Below are positions 24,601 through 32,623 of a DNA stretch of 35,591 nucleotides, piece after piece; position 1 is the first letter of the stretch; the number at the start of each line of letters is the position of its first letter. Made by a program: the position numbers and the translations under genes. The stretch spans positions 1-35,591 of the forward strand of contig JAJFMH010000080.1 of NCBI GenBank assembly GCA_021772245.1. The letters are read 5' to 3'. Below the pieces are notes generated by a model, which saw nothing but the letters and a program-made list of their open reading frames with translations, made no database searches and was not told where the DNA came from. The DNA comes from Chlamydiota bacterium (GTDB lineage: Bacteria > Chlamydiota > Chlamydiia > Chlamydiales > Simkaniaceae).

Positions 24601-26623
24601 TGTAAGTGGACCACTTATGCTAAATGGCGGAACGGTTAGGCTTGACGCGGCAGATCAAATCGCAACAAGTGTAGATGTAACTCAAATGTCTGGAACTTTT
24701 GATCTAAATGGGAATTCAAATGAAGTCGCAACCTTTACATTTCAGTCTGGAACTTATCCTGACCCATCTGGGGGTATTCTTACCCTAAACTCTACAAGTA
24801 GTGCACTTACGATGAGAGATACAACCATCAATGGAACTGTGAATCTATCGTCGGGTAGCGGTGGTGACGTGCTTTTTGATAGTACAAATAATGGATCGGC
24901 CACAATTGCAAATATGACCCTTGGTTCGGTTCTTCGAACCTTTACAGTTCCATCCGGAACAGCTGCCATTGACATGGCCTTAAATGGGGGATCTGCAACT
25001 GGCACAGGCGGCATTGAAAAAGAGGGCGCAGGGACCCTGCAACTTAATAATACCCATACCTACGGAAATGTCTCTGTCATGGATGGAACGCTCCAAGTTG
25101 ATGGAGATGTAACCTCAACGACAATGACAATTGATTCAAATGGAACACTCGGTGGAACAGGAACTGTGACAGCAGATATTACCTTCAATGGAACAGTAAG
25201 CCCTGGCGCCTCTATCGGGGTACTTTCTTTAATAGGTGATCAGACATTTGCATCTGGATCGACAACCATAATTGAGGTGTCAGGAGCTACTGCAGATTTA
25301 ATTGATATTACAGGATCTTTAACCATAGATCCGGGTGTCACCCTTTCAATTGTAGAATTAACGCCGATTGATAGAACTGTCACGCAAACGCTCATTCAAA
25401 CAACTACAGGTATATCTGGGGTTTATTCATCAATATCATCAAGTATACCTGGAATTGAGAGTTTTTTAAGTTATACAAGTGATGCGTTATTGCTTCTGAT
25501 TGAACCTACGCCTTTTTCAAGTATAGTATCAACTGGAAATGCGGGATCAACAGCGGCTTATCTCGATACATTAAACCCTGCCATGGGAACAGATTTATTT
25601 GATGTCTTAGCATCTCTTGATACAATCACAGATCCAGATGAACTTGAAAAAGCACTTAATCAGTTGCAGCCATCTCACCTCAAGGGCTTAGCAATGGCTG
25701 TTGAAAATATCACTTTTAGAGTGAAAGATGCTGCCTTTAAAAGAACAAGAGAGATCTATAGAGGCATCTGTAAATCTGAACTTACATCACCGAAGGTAAG
25801 TGTTTGGGCTGATTTTTATGGAGATTACTACAAGCAAGAAAAAGAGCAAAAACAAATTCCTTTTAATGCAAGATCGCTTGCAGCGCTTGGAGGAGTTGAT
25901 TATCAAGGCACCCAAAACTATTTATTTGGGGCATACACTGGATACTCCTATACAGATGTAAATTGGAAGAAAAATGCGGGGGATGGGAACATCCGAAGCA
26001 TTTATCTATCTGCTTATGGAAACCTCTTCCGTGATTTATTCTATGTAAATGCATCGCTCCTTGGAGCCTATAATCAATATCGAGAAACAAGAAAAATCAA
26101 ATTTACAACATACGATAGAAGAGCTAAGGGAAGTTTTCATGGTGGTGAATTTTTAGCTCACTTGGATGGTGGGCTAATTTTTTCACATCAAAATTACTCT
26201 TTTAGACCTTTTGCTATGTTTGATTACACGGTCTTTACGCAAGGAACGATTAGAGAAAGAGGAGCAAATAGTTTGAATTTAGTCGTAGATAAGTCTAGGT
26301 ATGAAATGCTTCGAATGCAGGGTGGTCTTTTTGCCTCTCACTGCTTTAATCTTGAGCAAAGTAAATTTCTACTCGATGGAAAATTAAGCTACATTCGAGA
26401 GCAAAGATTTGAGGGTAGAGAATATAAATCCCATTTAAGAGGGGAGCCTGGATCTTTTACAACAAAAGGGATGCATCCAGATCGAAATTTATTCTCACCA
26501 TCATTTGGGTTTAGTTATTTTACCCATGATGAGAAAGTTACAGTGGCACTTCGTTACGAAGCTGAGATTGGATCACATATGTGGGATCAAAATGTGAACT
26601 TTAAAGTCACTTGCAAGTTCTAA
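21620..26623 (+). CDS. autotransporter with passenger beta-strand repeats and C-terminal beta-barrel
   Basis: A type Va secreted surface protein of 1667 residues. A signal peptide (about 1-24, YFLIMMTILTRLVFT) is followed by DWN...GNWSVAGNWTPGG, a typical start of such passengers. Residues 30-1290 are Gly/Ser/Thr-rich beta-helix with many autotransporter-associated strand repeats of the form KxGxGTLxLxG...NTFSGxxxVxxGTLxL. The passenger closes with GTVSPGASIGVLSLIGDQTF. The barrel (about 1385-1667, from VWADFYGDYYKQ) ends in TCKF, with the terminal Phe required by the BAM complex. About 120 residues near 414-530 recur near 1038-1155. It differs from chlamydial Pmps: I do not see the repeated GGAI and FxxN motifs. 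The ATG follows CAGGA; the epimerase gene starts two bases after the stop. Likely adhesin or surface coat; the ligand is unknown. Confidence 0.93.
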   Translation: MNSCKVKYFLIMMTILTRLVFTTNFDWNVDGAGNWSVAGNWTPGGGPPNTSSDEAEMGSVITGPVTVTVDIADFELNVLTFDNANAYTLTGAAEITPGDIVVTSGSHEIQTPVDSVFTISTASGTTLTISGALDGPSSSWDKNGDGELILSGTATNPIDTTDININGGTLTLAKTGGVFALQAATINVESGATLKLDGTTQIPTTTNVILTGATFDLDGNNATIDQIGSRGTSSNMVTHAGGTLSIGGAFPIDVDGDLSFDGPISLTNGTVSILVHDSSGSAISTSFNDIAYSSASIQFSATDATNPIDMTFAGVVSGSGNIVFSMENTDADFTQSSPNTFTGKLTWGAKDLTLNGTATSIPRDLDIDDSLGFGSKVIVSQPGQFGGGSSQSDVTLISGELDISGSTGGETIQSFDFQSGTYTGGSETLTINGTGTNALTMRDVTISGPIAFTGGSDGAVKFDNTNNGTATISGTIDLGGIAREFNIENGSASIDMTISGVISNGGLTKEGDGTLSLTAGSSNTFSDDVTINGGIMRCDSSATSLNGFGISVNVNAGATLISAQSSQISNFTDLVIDGGEFILESSVSEFTGANALSNGATITKEGANATTFGGQLQFTLAGTSTFDVSDASGTLSLISSSISGTGGFEKIGLGTLDLEGPGNLFSGQVEVSAGTLTLDTNGNAVPGDLLISGGTVQLLDTDQIGNTSDVSITSGSLDLNSMDDTFNSLTVSSGTVSNVSTLTLNKADGAVVVTTDLALGGTVEFAGGASVNSVVDISGSSELSFVGVDLGSETRVFGPTTANDSCVITGVISESGGTGSFTKDGLGPVTIQGSASNTFLGTTTVEQGILLLDNSSGNAIAGDVVVNSGGTLCYEGSDQIANTSTVTVLGGTLELDGTISDTVSAIDCSSGAMITKTGSGTGSLTATSSTFTGTTAISVSSPSGALTFTSPISGTGAINKIGSGELILSGTGNTATGQTMVSDGTLALNSSGQAVSGPLMLNGGTVRLDAADQIATSVDVTQMSGTFDLNGNSNEVATFTFQSGTYPDPSGGILTLNSTSSALTMRDTTINGTVNLSSGSGGDVLFDSTNNGSATIANMTLGSVLRTFTVPSGTAAIDMALNGGSATGTGGIEKEGAGTLQLNNTHTYGNVSVMDGTLQVDGDVTSTTMTIDSNGTLGGTGTVTADITFNGTVSPGASIGVLSLIGDQTFASGSTTIIEVSGATADLIDITGSLTIDPGVTLSIVELTPIDRTVTQTLIQTTTGISGVYSSISSSIPGIESFLSYTSDALLLLIEPTPFSSIVSTGNAGSTAAYLDTLNPAMGTDLFDVLASLDTITDPDELEKALNQLQPSHLKGLAMAVENITFRVKDAAFKRTREIYRGICKSELTSPKVSVWADFYGDYYKQEKEQKQIPFNARSLAALGGVDYQGTQNYLFGAYTGYSYTDVNWKKNAGDGNIRSIYLSAYGNLFRDLFYVNASLLGAYNQYRETRKIKFTTYDRRAKGSFHGGEFLAHLDGGLIFSHQNYSFRPFAMFDYTVFTQGTIRERGANSLNLVVDKSRYEMLRMQGGLFASHCFNLEQSKFLLDGKLSYIREQRFEGREYKSHLRGEPGSFTTKGMHPDRNLFSPSFGFSYFTHDEKVTVALRYEAEIGSHMWDQNVNFKVTCKF
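22855..23130 (+). repeat. internal protein-level duplication in the autotransporter, copy A
   Basis: Contains FQSGTY, NALTMRDVTISG, FDNTNNGTATI and GSASIDMTISG. Copy B at about 24730-25005 has the same blocks in the same order (FQSGTY, SALTMRDTTING, FDSTNNGSATI, GTAAIDMALNG). The two are about 1.87 kb apart and diverged at the DNA level. Confidence 0.8.
24730..25005 (+). repeat. internal protein-level duplication in the autotransporter, copy B
   Basis: Second copy of the block at about 22855-23130, with the same ordered motifs; similarity continues before it (DQIxxxxDVTxxSGxxDLxG) and after it (KEGxGTLxL). Confidence 0.8.
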
Positions 26624-26625
26624 AT

Positions 26626-27528
26626 ATGAGTAAATCAAGTCTTACAATTTTGATATCTGGCGCCTCTGGATTTGTTGGGTCACATGTAAGAGCATACCTC
26701 AAATCAAAAGGTCACACTGTCTTTTCAGTCAAAAGATGGTCTCAAAATTCTTCGTTAGAACTAGATCTTGACGGTCATTCAAAATCAATGGAAGATCTTA
26801 ATCAAATTGATGCCTTTATACATCTGTCAGGTGAGAATATTGCAAGTGGGTACTGGACCGAACGAAGAAAAAAAATGCTCAAAGACAGTAGAATAGACTC
26901 TACAAAATGGCTTATTGAAAAGTTACAACGATTTGGAAAAATACCCAAAGTTTTTTTATGCGCTAGTGCGATTGGTATTTATGGTGATCGAAAAGATCAA
27001 GTTTTGACTGAAAATACAAATGCTTTTACAAATTCTTTCCTATCCAATTTATGTATAAATTGGGAGAATGAGGCAAATAAAGTGTCTTTACTTGGATCTA
27101 GAGTCATTAATATGCGCTTTGGCATGATCCTATCAAAAGATGGTGGAGCGCTTTACAAAATGCTTGTCCCTTTTCGAATGGGCCTTACATTTAAGCTTGG
27201 GAAAAGAAAGCAATACTTAAGTTGGATCAATATAACAGATTTGCAAAGAGCAATTCTTTTTTGTATTGAAACAAAACAGATATCTGGACCTGTGAACTTT
27301 TGCACTGAGAACCCAGTGGTTGCTGAAGAGTTCTATTCTTGCTTAGCCAAGAAGTTAGACAGGTGGAGTCTTCCTTTTGTACCAAATTTTTTGATCTCAA
27401 TTATTTTTGGTCAAATGGGCGCTGAAGTGTTCTTAAAAAGCGCAAGGTGTATTCCAGACAAGCTCATTCAACACAGGTTTAGATTTGAAGATAGTACGAT
27501 AAAAAAAGCTTTAGATCATATCCTCTAA
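26626..27528 (+). CDS. TIGR01777-family NAD(P)-dependent epimerase/SDR protein (YfcH-like)
   Basis: An extended short-chain dehydrogenase/epimerase. The Rossmann motif GASGFVGSHV is at residues 11-20 of the 300-residue product. Family blocks follow: HLSGENIASGYWTERRKKMLKDSRIDST, CASAIGIYGDRKDQVLTE with the active-site YxxxK-type tyrosine, RFGMILSKDGGALYKML, and YLSWINITDLQRAILFCIE. The substrate is unknown for the whole family. The ATG at 26626 is two bases past the autotransporter stop; a TTG 15 bases upstream is an unlikely alternative. No strong Shine-Dalgarno is seen, so it probably depends on coupling with the upstream gene. Its last 18 bases overlap the convergent gene at 27511. Confidence 0.92.
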   Translation: MSKSSLTILISGASGFVGSHVRAYLKSKGHTVFSVKRWSQNSSLELDLDGHSKSMEDLNQIDAFIHLSGENIASGYWTERRKKMLKDSRIDSTKWLIEKLQRFGKIPKVFLCASAIGIYGDRKDQVLTENTNAFTNSFLSNLCINWENEANKVSLLGSRVINMRFGMILSKDGGALYKMLVPFRMGLTFKLGKRKQYLSWINITDLQRAILFCIETKQISGPVNFCTENPVVAEEFYSCLAKKLDRWSLPFVPNFLISIIFGQMGAEVFLKSARCIPDKLIQHRFRFEDSTIKKALDHIL

Positions 27529-29160
27529 ATTATCACACGAGTTGCTTTGCACCGAAGTAAGTTCGTGTGAAATCCAAGTGCCATCTTTTTTAACAATTTT
27601 TTGGAAAATAATTGTATTTTCTTCATCGAGATTCATAGGGTTAGAGCTGTCTTGCAAATGAAGCGTTTGTTTAAAGCAGTATTGAATTTCAATAGAAACA
27701 TTTGACTTTCTAATAAGCGTTATTTGAGCAATAAGAAGTGTCGGCACCATAAATGTTGAAATATCACCTAACATGTGGTCAATACCAGCTTCAATCTGAG
27801 ATTGAAAAGCATTCTTTTTTGACTGCGCAATTGCCTCTTGCAAAATTTCAAAAAGAACCTGATCGTCATGAGAAAATTGATGGAGTTTTCGATAAATTAA
27901 AAAGAGATCCTCTAAAGAAAGGTTGTCTTTTTCAGGAAATGAAAAAAACTCTTCCTGATTCTCAATAAGTTTTATAGGGGCCCATTTTTGATGTAACTCT
28001 TTAGCAAAAGATAGTGTCATCTCATTAAAAATTGGATCCGTTGCCAATTTTTCTAGGAAAATTTCACCAAGTTCAGAAGTATCTACTGCTTTTTCTTTTG
28101 CATGTTCTTTGAGTTCCTCTGCAAATGATGTTTGTTTTTCAACTTCACAGAAAGTTTCTGAAAATGCCCATCGAATAAGTTTTGGAGTAATACGATCGGA
28201 CTCTTTTAAAAGAGATAAAAATTTCCACTGCTCTTCTTTTAGACAAAGAGGCCCAAAACTTTCTAAATCCTCCATAGAAAGCGAATAAAGGTTGTCTTGT
28301 TCTTTCGTAAATAAAATCAATAAACGTCGTTTCTCAGGAGTAAGTGAGATAGGTAATTCCTTGGAGGAAAGGTATTCAATTAGAAGCTGGATGTCTTCAA
28401 AGGAACACTTACTTAGGCGTTTAATCATTTTTCCAAATAAGGGATTTGATTCTTCGTATTCTTCTAGCTCTTGGTAAGAGCAAACGACCTCTTCAAATGC
28501 AAGTGACAACATACGAAATCTACTGAGTAGGTGCGCTTGTTGGGAAACAACTTTTGTGCGAAAAACTCGATCATTAATATCTGAGTTTGAGAGGTGGTAT
28601 TTATTACATAAGATTTTATTGCATTTGTTAATAATCCCAATTTGGTAGTGCTGATTTGCTTTAGGTATTTTTTTAAGGGCCTTCCATGCATTCAGGCTGT
28701 TGCGATATGTTATTGATAGACTTCTTTTTTCCTTAAGAGGATTTGTAATAAAAAGAAAAATCTCACTAGCGTAATAGATGTTTTTTAGAGGAATTTCCTC
28801 ATCATCTATTTGAATTTTTTCTTCACGTACTTGGGTGTAAATCGTATTTACCATGTATTTTGGATCTTCAGCAATCGTATCTTTCCGAGTGGATTCGATA
28901 AAATGTCGTAGCAGGTGCAGATGGGTAAGCTTTCGAGCTGCGTACGCGTTAATAATTTCAAGTCTTGCTTTATTTTGGAGTTTCATTGAAAAAATTCCAA
29001 AACTTAGTAATGTATAAACCCAATTTCTAATCTTGTGCTTTTGAAAGATGGAGTTTGATAGTGACTGGATAATTCGATATTTATTTTTTTTGTCATTAAT
29101 ATCGGTTTTTCCAATCAGGGTGAGTAAGGGATGAACAGCATTTTGATGGCGAAACTTCAT
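27511..29160 (-). CDS. unrecognised 549-aa helical protein
   Basis: No family recognised. The chain is almost wholly helical and rich in Leu, Glu and Lys, without a signal peptide. One weakly hydrophobic stretch near 47-60 (VYTLLSFGIFSM) may be buried or membrane-associated. The C-terminal 100 residues look beta-rich (TFMVPTLLIAQITLIRKSNVSIEIQYCFKQTLHL... NTIIFQKIVKKDGTWISHELTSV). The ATG overlaps the stop of the upstream MFS gene by ATGA (29157-29160), so the two are translationally coupled and may work together. It converges on the epimerase gene with an 18-base overlap. Confidence 0.8.
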   Translation of the reverse strand: MKFRHQNAVHPLLTLIGKTDINDKKNKYRIIQSLSNSIFQKHKIRNWVYTLLSFGIFSMKLQNKARLEIINAYAARKLTHLHLLRHFIESTRKDTIAEDPKYMVNTIYTQVREEKIQIDDEEIPLKNIYYASEIFLFITNPLKEKRSLSITYRNSLNAWKALKKIPKANQHYQIGIINKCNKILCNKYHLSNSDINDRVFRTKVVSQQAHLLSRFRMLSLAFEEVVCSYQELEEYEESNPLFGKMIKRLSKCSFEDIQLLIEYLSSKELPISLTPEKRRLLILFTKEQDNLYSLSMEDLESFGPLCLKEEQWKFLSLLKESDRITPKLIRWAFSETFCEVEKQTSFAEELKEHAKEKAVDTSELGEIFLEKLATDPIFNEMTLSFAKELHQKWAPIKLIENQEEFFSFPEKDNLSLEDLFLIYRKLHQFSHDDQVLFEILQEAIAQSKKNAFQSQIEAGIDHMLGDISTFMVPTLLIAQITLIRKSNVSIEIQYCFKQTLHLQDSSNPMNLDEENTIIFQKIVKKDGTWISHELTSVQSNSCDNLEDMI

Positions 29161-30461
29161 CGGTCTTCCTCCTCTTCATCTAATGTTTGGAAAAAGTGTT
29201 CATCCATCTCCTCCTCTTCCTCTTCCTCCTCTGAATGAGTGGATGTTCTGGGGTCTAAGGAATATGAGATTGCTGAAGTACTTGGCATAGAAATATAATC
29301 ACCCTGATCTTCTTCTTGCACTTTTCTACCATGTGCAAGTTTCCAAAGAGCAATCAAGATGAGAAGGGCGCAAAGAAGGCTCGTAAATAAAAACAAAGCG
29401 GTAGGGCCGCCCTCAAACATAAATATAGGGGCGATAAGGGGGCCAATAATACATCCAACTCCATAAACAATGAGAATGGAACTTAAAATTTTCAAAGTGT
29501 GTTTCGAAGAGAAAAAATCGCAAGTATACGTTATGCAAAGTGGGTAAAGTGTAAAGCAAAACCCTCCAAATAAGACACAAAGAATTAATACAGCTAAAAA
29601 ACCAAGCGTTGTAAAAAAGAAAATGGCAAAAGAGATTAGAAGCAAACAAGTGCATACAAGTAACATAACTTTTCGTCTATCTACAATATCTGAAAAATGA
29701 CCAATTGGCCATTGAAGAAGTACTCCTCCAAGTATGGTTGATCCCATAAGGGTTGAAATTTGCAGAAGTGAAAAACCAAGTTCTTTTCCAAAAATAGGAC
29801 CTAATGCATAAAATGAGCTTAAAATCAGACCAGCAATAAATGCGCCAATAATCCCAAGTGGAACATTTTTAAATAGGAAAAATATGCGAGTTTTACTCGA
29901 CTCAACTATATGAGGTGCTGAGCTTTTTAACATGCACAGGGGGATAATCGAAAAAATACATAGCAGAACAGAGATGGTAAAAGGAAAAGTGTTTTCGATC
30001 CCAGCGCTGTTTAAAAGAAGTTGGCCAAATGACTGTCCAATATACAAAGTTAGCATGTACAGTGAGAGTAATTTCCCTCTTGTTTTAATGGTACTTTTAA
30101 GAAGCAACCAACTCTCGATAACAATAAAGAATCCAGCAGCGCATATGCCTCCAAAAAAACGAAAGATCGTCCATGAAATGGGATCAATAATTAAACTTTG
30201 CAATAGAATGATGATTGCATTGAAAGATGCTATTGTAGCAAAAGTTCTAATATATCCTACTTTAGAAAGACTGCGCTCCATAAAGATAGACCCAACCATG
30301 ATACCAGCATAATAGGAAGAGCTTACAATACCAATTACGAAATTGGGATAACCATCAAAAGACATGCGAAGACTTATGAATGTATTAAAAAAACCATTAC
30401 CAAACATGGCAACTAAAAGGCTAAGCAGGGGAGCAAATGCAGATCGAATCATCCGTAACAT
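29157..30461 (-). CDS. MFS transporter with acidic C-terminal tail
   Basis: A 434-residue major facilitator superfamily protein with about twelve membrane helices in residues 8-385. The N-half has FNTFISLRMSFDGYPNFVIGIVSSSYYAGIMVGS, and the loop between helices 2 and 3 is followed by a conserved-looking FRFFGGICAAGFFIVIESWLLL. The second half has GHFSDIVDRRKVML, the MFS loop signature. It resembles the YcaD-like MFS group. The substrate is not predictable. The cytoplasmic tail is odd: after a Ser/Thr-rich stretch come eight consecutive Glu and further acidic runs. The start at 30461 is ATG; a second ATG three codons in is possible. The downstream 549-aa gene overlaps its stop. Confidence 0.9.
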   Translation of the reverse strand: MLRMIRSAFAPLLSLLVAMFGNGFFNTFISLRMSFDGYPNFVIGIVSSSYYAGIMVGSIFMERSLSKVGYIRTFATIASFNAIIILLQSLIIDPISWTIFRFFGGICAAGFFIVIESWLLLKSTIKTRGKLLSLYMLTLYIGQSFGQLLLNSAGIENTFPFTISVLLCIFSIIPLCMLKSSAPHIVESSKTRIFFLFKNVPLGIIGAFIAGLILSSFYALGPIFGKELGFSLLQISTLMGSTILGGVLLQWPIGHFSDIVDRRKVMLLVCTCLLLISFAIFFFTTLGFLAVLILCVLFGGFCFTLYPLCITYTCDFFSSKHTLKILSSILIVYGVGCIIGPLIAPIFMFEGGPTALFLFTSLLCALLILIALWKLAHGRKVQEEDQGDYISMPSTSAISYSLDPRTSTHSEEEEEEEEMDEHFFQTLDEEEEDR

Positions 30462-30599
30462 AGAAATACCTGGGTTTGTTGTAGAAGCCCCTTATTATTT
30501 CTTTTAAATAAACCGGTTTTATTCATCAAACATAATAAAAAAATATTTTTTATTTCTTTTTTAACTTGTTTTATCTTTAATTTTAATGTCAGTTATCCG

Positions 30600-30628
30600 T
30601 TGAGGTTTACTCAACTTTTTAGTAAACT
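30600..30628 (+). promoter_or_regulatory. possible brnQ promoter with operator-like inverted repeats
   Basis: TTGAGG (30600-30605), 17-base spacer, TAAACT (30623-30628). GTTTACT (30605-30611) and AGTAAAC (30621-30627) form a 7-bp inverted repeat spanning the spacer and -10; GTTGAG/CTCAAC (30599-30604, 30610-30615) forms an overlapping second one. A repressor site or alternative RNA hairpins are possible; this is inference. Confidence 0.45.
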
Positions 30629-30687
30629 CGCGTCAAGAATATTAAATTTCCCACATAAAGGGGAAGTAGTTTTATAAGGAATTATTT

Positions 30688-31857
30688 ATGAGCAGTTTAA
30701 GATCAGCCACTATTTCAAACGGTCTCGCCATGTTTTCCATGTTTTTTGGAGCTGGTAATATCATTTTCCCGATCATGATTGGACAGATGGTCTCACAAGG
30801 CCTTGTCTTAGCGCTTATTGGGCTTATTTTAACAGCTGTCCTAATTCCTTTTTCAGGTCTATTTGCAATTACTCTTTTTGATGGGAGTTATGAAGACTTT
30901 TTTAAGCGAATGGGAAAAATTCCAGGGTATATTGTTATACTACTTATTTTAGCGCTTATTGGCCCTTTTGGAGGAATTCCTAGGTGTATTACACTTACTT
31001 TTTCAACATTAAAAGTATACTTTACTTCGATGGAGCTCTTTACCTTTAGTGTGATTGCGTCCGTAATTATTTTTATTTGCGCTTATAAGAAGAGCCGCAT
31101 CATTGATTTTATAGGAATTGTTTTGACACCCCTTCTGCTGATTTTCCTAGGGTTTATTGCTGTAAAGGGGATCTTTTTTGCTCCTGAGAAAATTGAAGTG
31201 GTAGCTCTTTCTAAGGGGAATCCATTTTTATATGGTCTGAAAGAGGGCTATAATACCATGGACTTGCTTGCTGCATTTTTCTTTTCTTCTTTGATATGTG
31301 CGAGGCTTAAAAAGCAAACAGGTGAGATTAAACCAGGATCCAACGCGTATGTTAAACCTGTTTTAAAATCATGTTTCATAGGAGCTAGTTTGCTTGCAAT
31401 TATCTATGTTGCATTTAGCTTTGTAGCGTCGAATTTTGCACATGGCCTCAAAGGCGTATCTCTCGATGAGCTTTTGGGTACACTTGGCCATTTAGTTCTT
31501 GGTAAACAAGCAGGACTTGTGGTTTGTATGGCGATTGCACTTACTTGTTTAACAACAGCAATTGCGCTAGCTGTTGTGAGCGCTGAATTTATCCAAAAGA
31601 AAGTCACGCGAGGAAAACTGAGATATGAGTATGCACTTATTGCAGTTTTGCTTACTTCGGCTCTTGTTTCTTCATTAGAGTTTTCAGGTATTGTTCGAGT
31701 TATCGCACCGATACTACAAATTTGCTATCCAGCGCTGTTAATGCTTAGCATTATTAATATTTTCCATAAACTCTATCGATTCCAGCCGGTAAAAGTTCCT
31801 GTTTTTTCTATCTTGCTAATCGCAGGCTATATGGTTGGTGCCAAGTTAGTTGGTTAG
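30688..31857 (+). CDS. brnQ: branched-chain amino-acid transporter BrnQ
   Basis: A cation-coupled carrier for Leu, Ile and Val of the LIVCS family in the inner membrane. The start region (ISNGLAMFSMFFGAGNIIFPIMIGQ) is the clear family signature, followed by ALIGPFGGIPRCITLTFST, and about twelve hydrophobic segments in 389 residues. That is somewhat shorter than the usual 410-440. The ATG follows AAGGAATT. C. trachomatis has brnQ (CT554); obligate intracellular bacteria that cannot make these amino acids need such uptake. It lies divergent from the MFS gene across a 226-base gap with overlapping inverted repeats. Confidence 0.93.
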   Translation: MSSLRSATISNGLAMFSMFFGAGNIIFPIMIGQMVSQGLVLALIGLILTAVLIPFSGLFAITLFDGSYEDFFKRMGKIPGYIVILLILALIGPFGGIPRCITLTFSTLKVYFTSMELFTFSVIASVIIFICAYKKSRIIDFIGIVLTPLLLIFLGFIAVKGIFFAPEKIEVVALSKGNPFLYGLKEGYNTMDLLAAFFFSSLICARLKKQTGEIKPGSNAYVKPVLKSCFIGASLLAIIYVAFSFVASNFAHGLKGVSLDELLGTLGHLVLGKQAGLVVCMAIALTCLTTAIALAVVSAEFIQKKVTRGKLRYEYALIAVLLTSALVSSLEFSGIVRVIAPILQICYPALLMLSIINIFHKLYRFQPVKVPVFSILLIAGYMVGAKLVG

Positions 31858-31871
31858 TGTAGCGATATATT

Positions 31872-32222
31872 ATGAACCCTAGTACTGATGAGCAAGAATA
31901 TGGAGCGTATTAGAATGATGGATTAGCAGATAGTGATGGCTTTGGTGATGAACGTTATGAATTATTTGTTTCAGACATGGGAAAACCTGGTCTTAATTTA
32001 GATGGTTTAAAAGAGATTGCTAAGTATGTTATTAGCACTAAATTAGCTTCTAATACAAATTTACAAAGCAGGCCTGTTTCTGATGTAACTGCTAAAGCTT
32101 CTTCCGTAGTCAGTAAAGTAACAGCCGCTGCCAAAGACATCGGTAAACCTGGATCCTCTAATCAAGAGTCCTCTCTTGGTGAAGTTGGGTTTTTGATCTT
32201 ACGTAATTCTTTTCCTACATGA
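31872..32222 (+). pseudogene. degraded small gene with an in-frame amber codon
   Basis: From ATG 31872 the frame reads 13 codons (MNPSTDEQEYGAY), then TAG at 31911-31913, then 102 further open codons in the same frame to TGA at 32220-32222. The stretch after the stop (NDGLADSDGFGDERYELF...) continues the acidic character of the first part, so the TAG looks like a point mutation in a once longer frame. No Shine-Dalgarno precedes 31872; an internal ATG at 31977 would give 81 residues, also without one. No family recognised. The polar Ser/Ala/Lys-rich composition recalls tails of secreted proteins. Confidence 0.45.
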
Positions 32223-32252
32223 TTCAATCTCTACATGGGATCATGTAGGAAA
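32211..32252. repeat. 12-bp perfect inverted repeat at the end of the degraded gene
   Basis: TTTCCTACATGA (32211-32222) and TCATGTAGGAAA (32241-32252) are separated by 18 bases that contain a further CTACATG. No T-run follows on either strand, so it is not a standard terminator. Confidence 0.75.
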
Positions 32253-32346
32253 TAAAAGCATGGATCTATAAAAAACATTCTTCATTTTCTTTGTAATCTG
32301 TAAATTTTTGTGCTTTTCTTACACAAAGTAGAAATATGATCTATTC

Positions 32347-32380
32347 AAAGATCAATATCGCTTTTACGATATTGATCTTT
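32347..32380. repeat. 14-bp perfect hairpin in the intergenic region
   Basis: AAAGATCAATATCG (32347-32360) pairs perfectly with CGATATTGATCTTT (32367-32380) across a six-base loop. Only a broken T-tract follows, so it may be a terminator of an unannotated transcript, an operator or an RNA element. Confidence 0.7.
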
Positions 32381-32623
32381 TCTATAACTTCGTTGAAGTT
32401 GTCGATTAATTGATTTTTTAGCGCACATTTAATTTAAGAATGATATTTCAAGTTATTTATTTTTAATTAATTAGATAGAATAACGCACAGTTTTCTAGAT
32501 CATTCGGTTAAGTAATAAAAAAATCAGATAACTAATTTATTTAATTTAATTAAAAAATGAATTATATATAAAATATAGCACATAGTTTTTTATGTGGGTT
32601 AAGTTATTTGAGGTAGTAAGTTA

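Larger units (their letters stand above)
31858..32623. other. gene-poor region between brnQ and the Yip1-type gene
   Basis: It holds the degraded frame 31872-32222, the inverted repeats 32211-32252 and 32347-32380, and about 180 very AT-rich bases before 32624 where the promoter of the next operon must lie. I could not fix a convincing promoter there and see no RNA gene. Confidence 0.55.

Noticed and set aside
21946-25014. Long minus-strand open frames across the autotransporter gene
   Set aside because: They are rich in Val, Pro and Ser because they mirror the Gly/Thr/Ser codons of the repeat passenger, and they lack Shine-Dalgarno sites and family motifs.
21620-26623. Polymorphic membrane protein (Pmp) assignment
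   Set aside because: The repeated GGAI and FxxN motifs of Pmps are not evident; the repeats are of the general autotransporter strand type.
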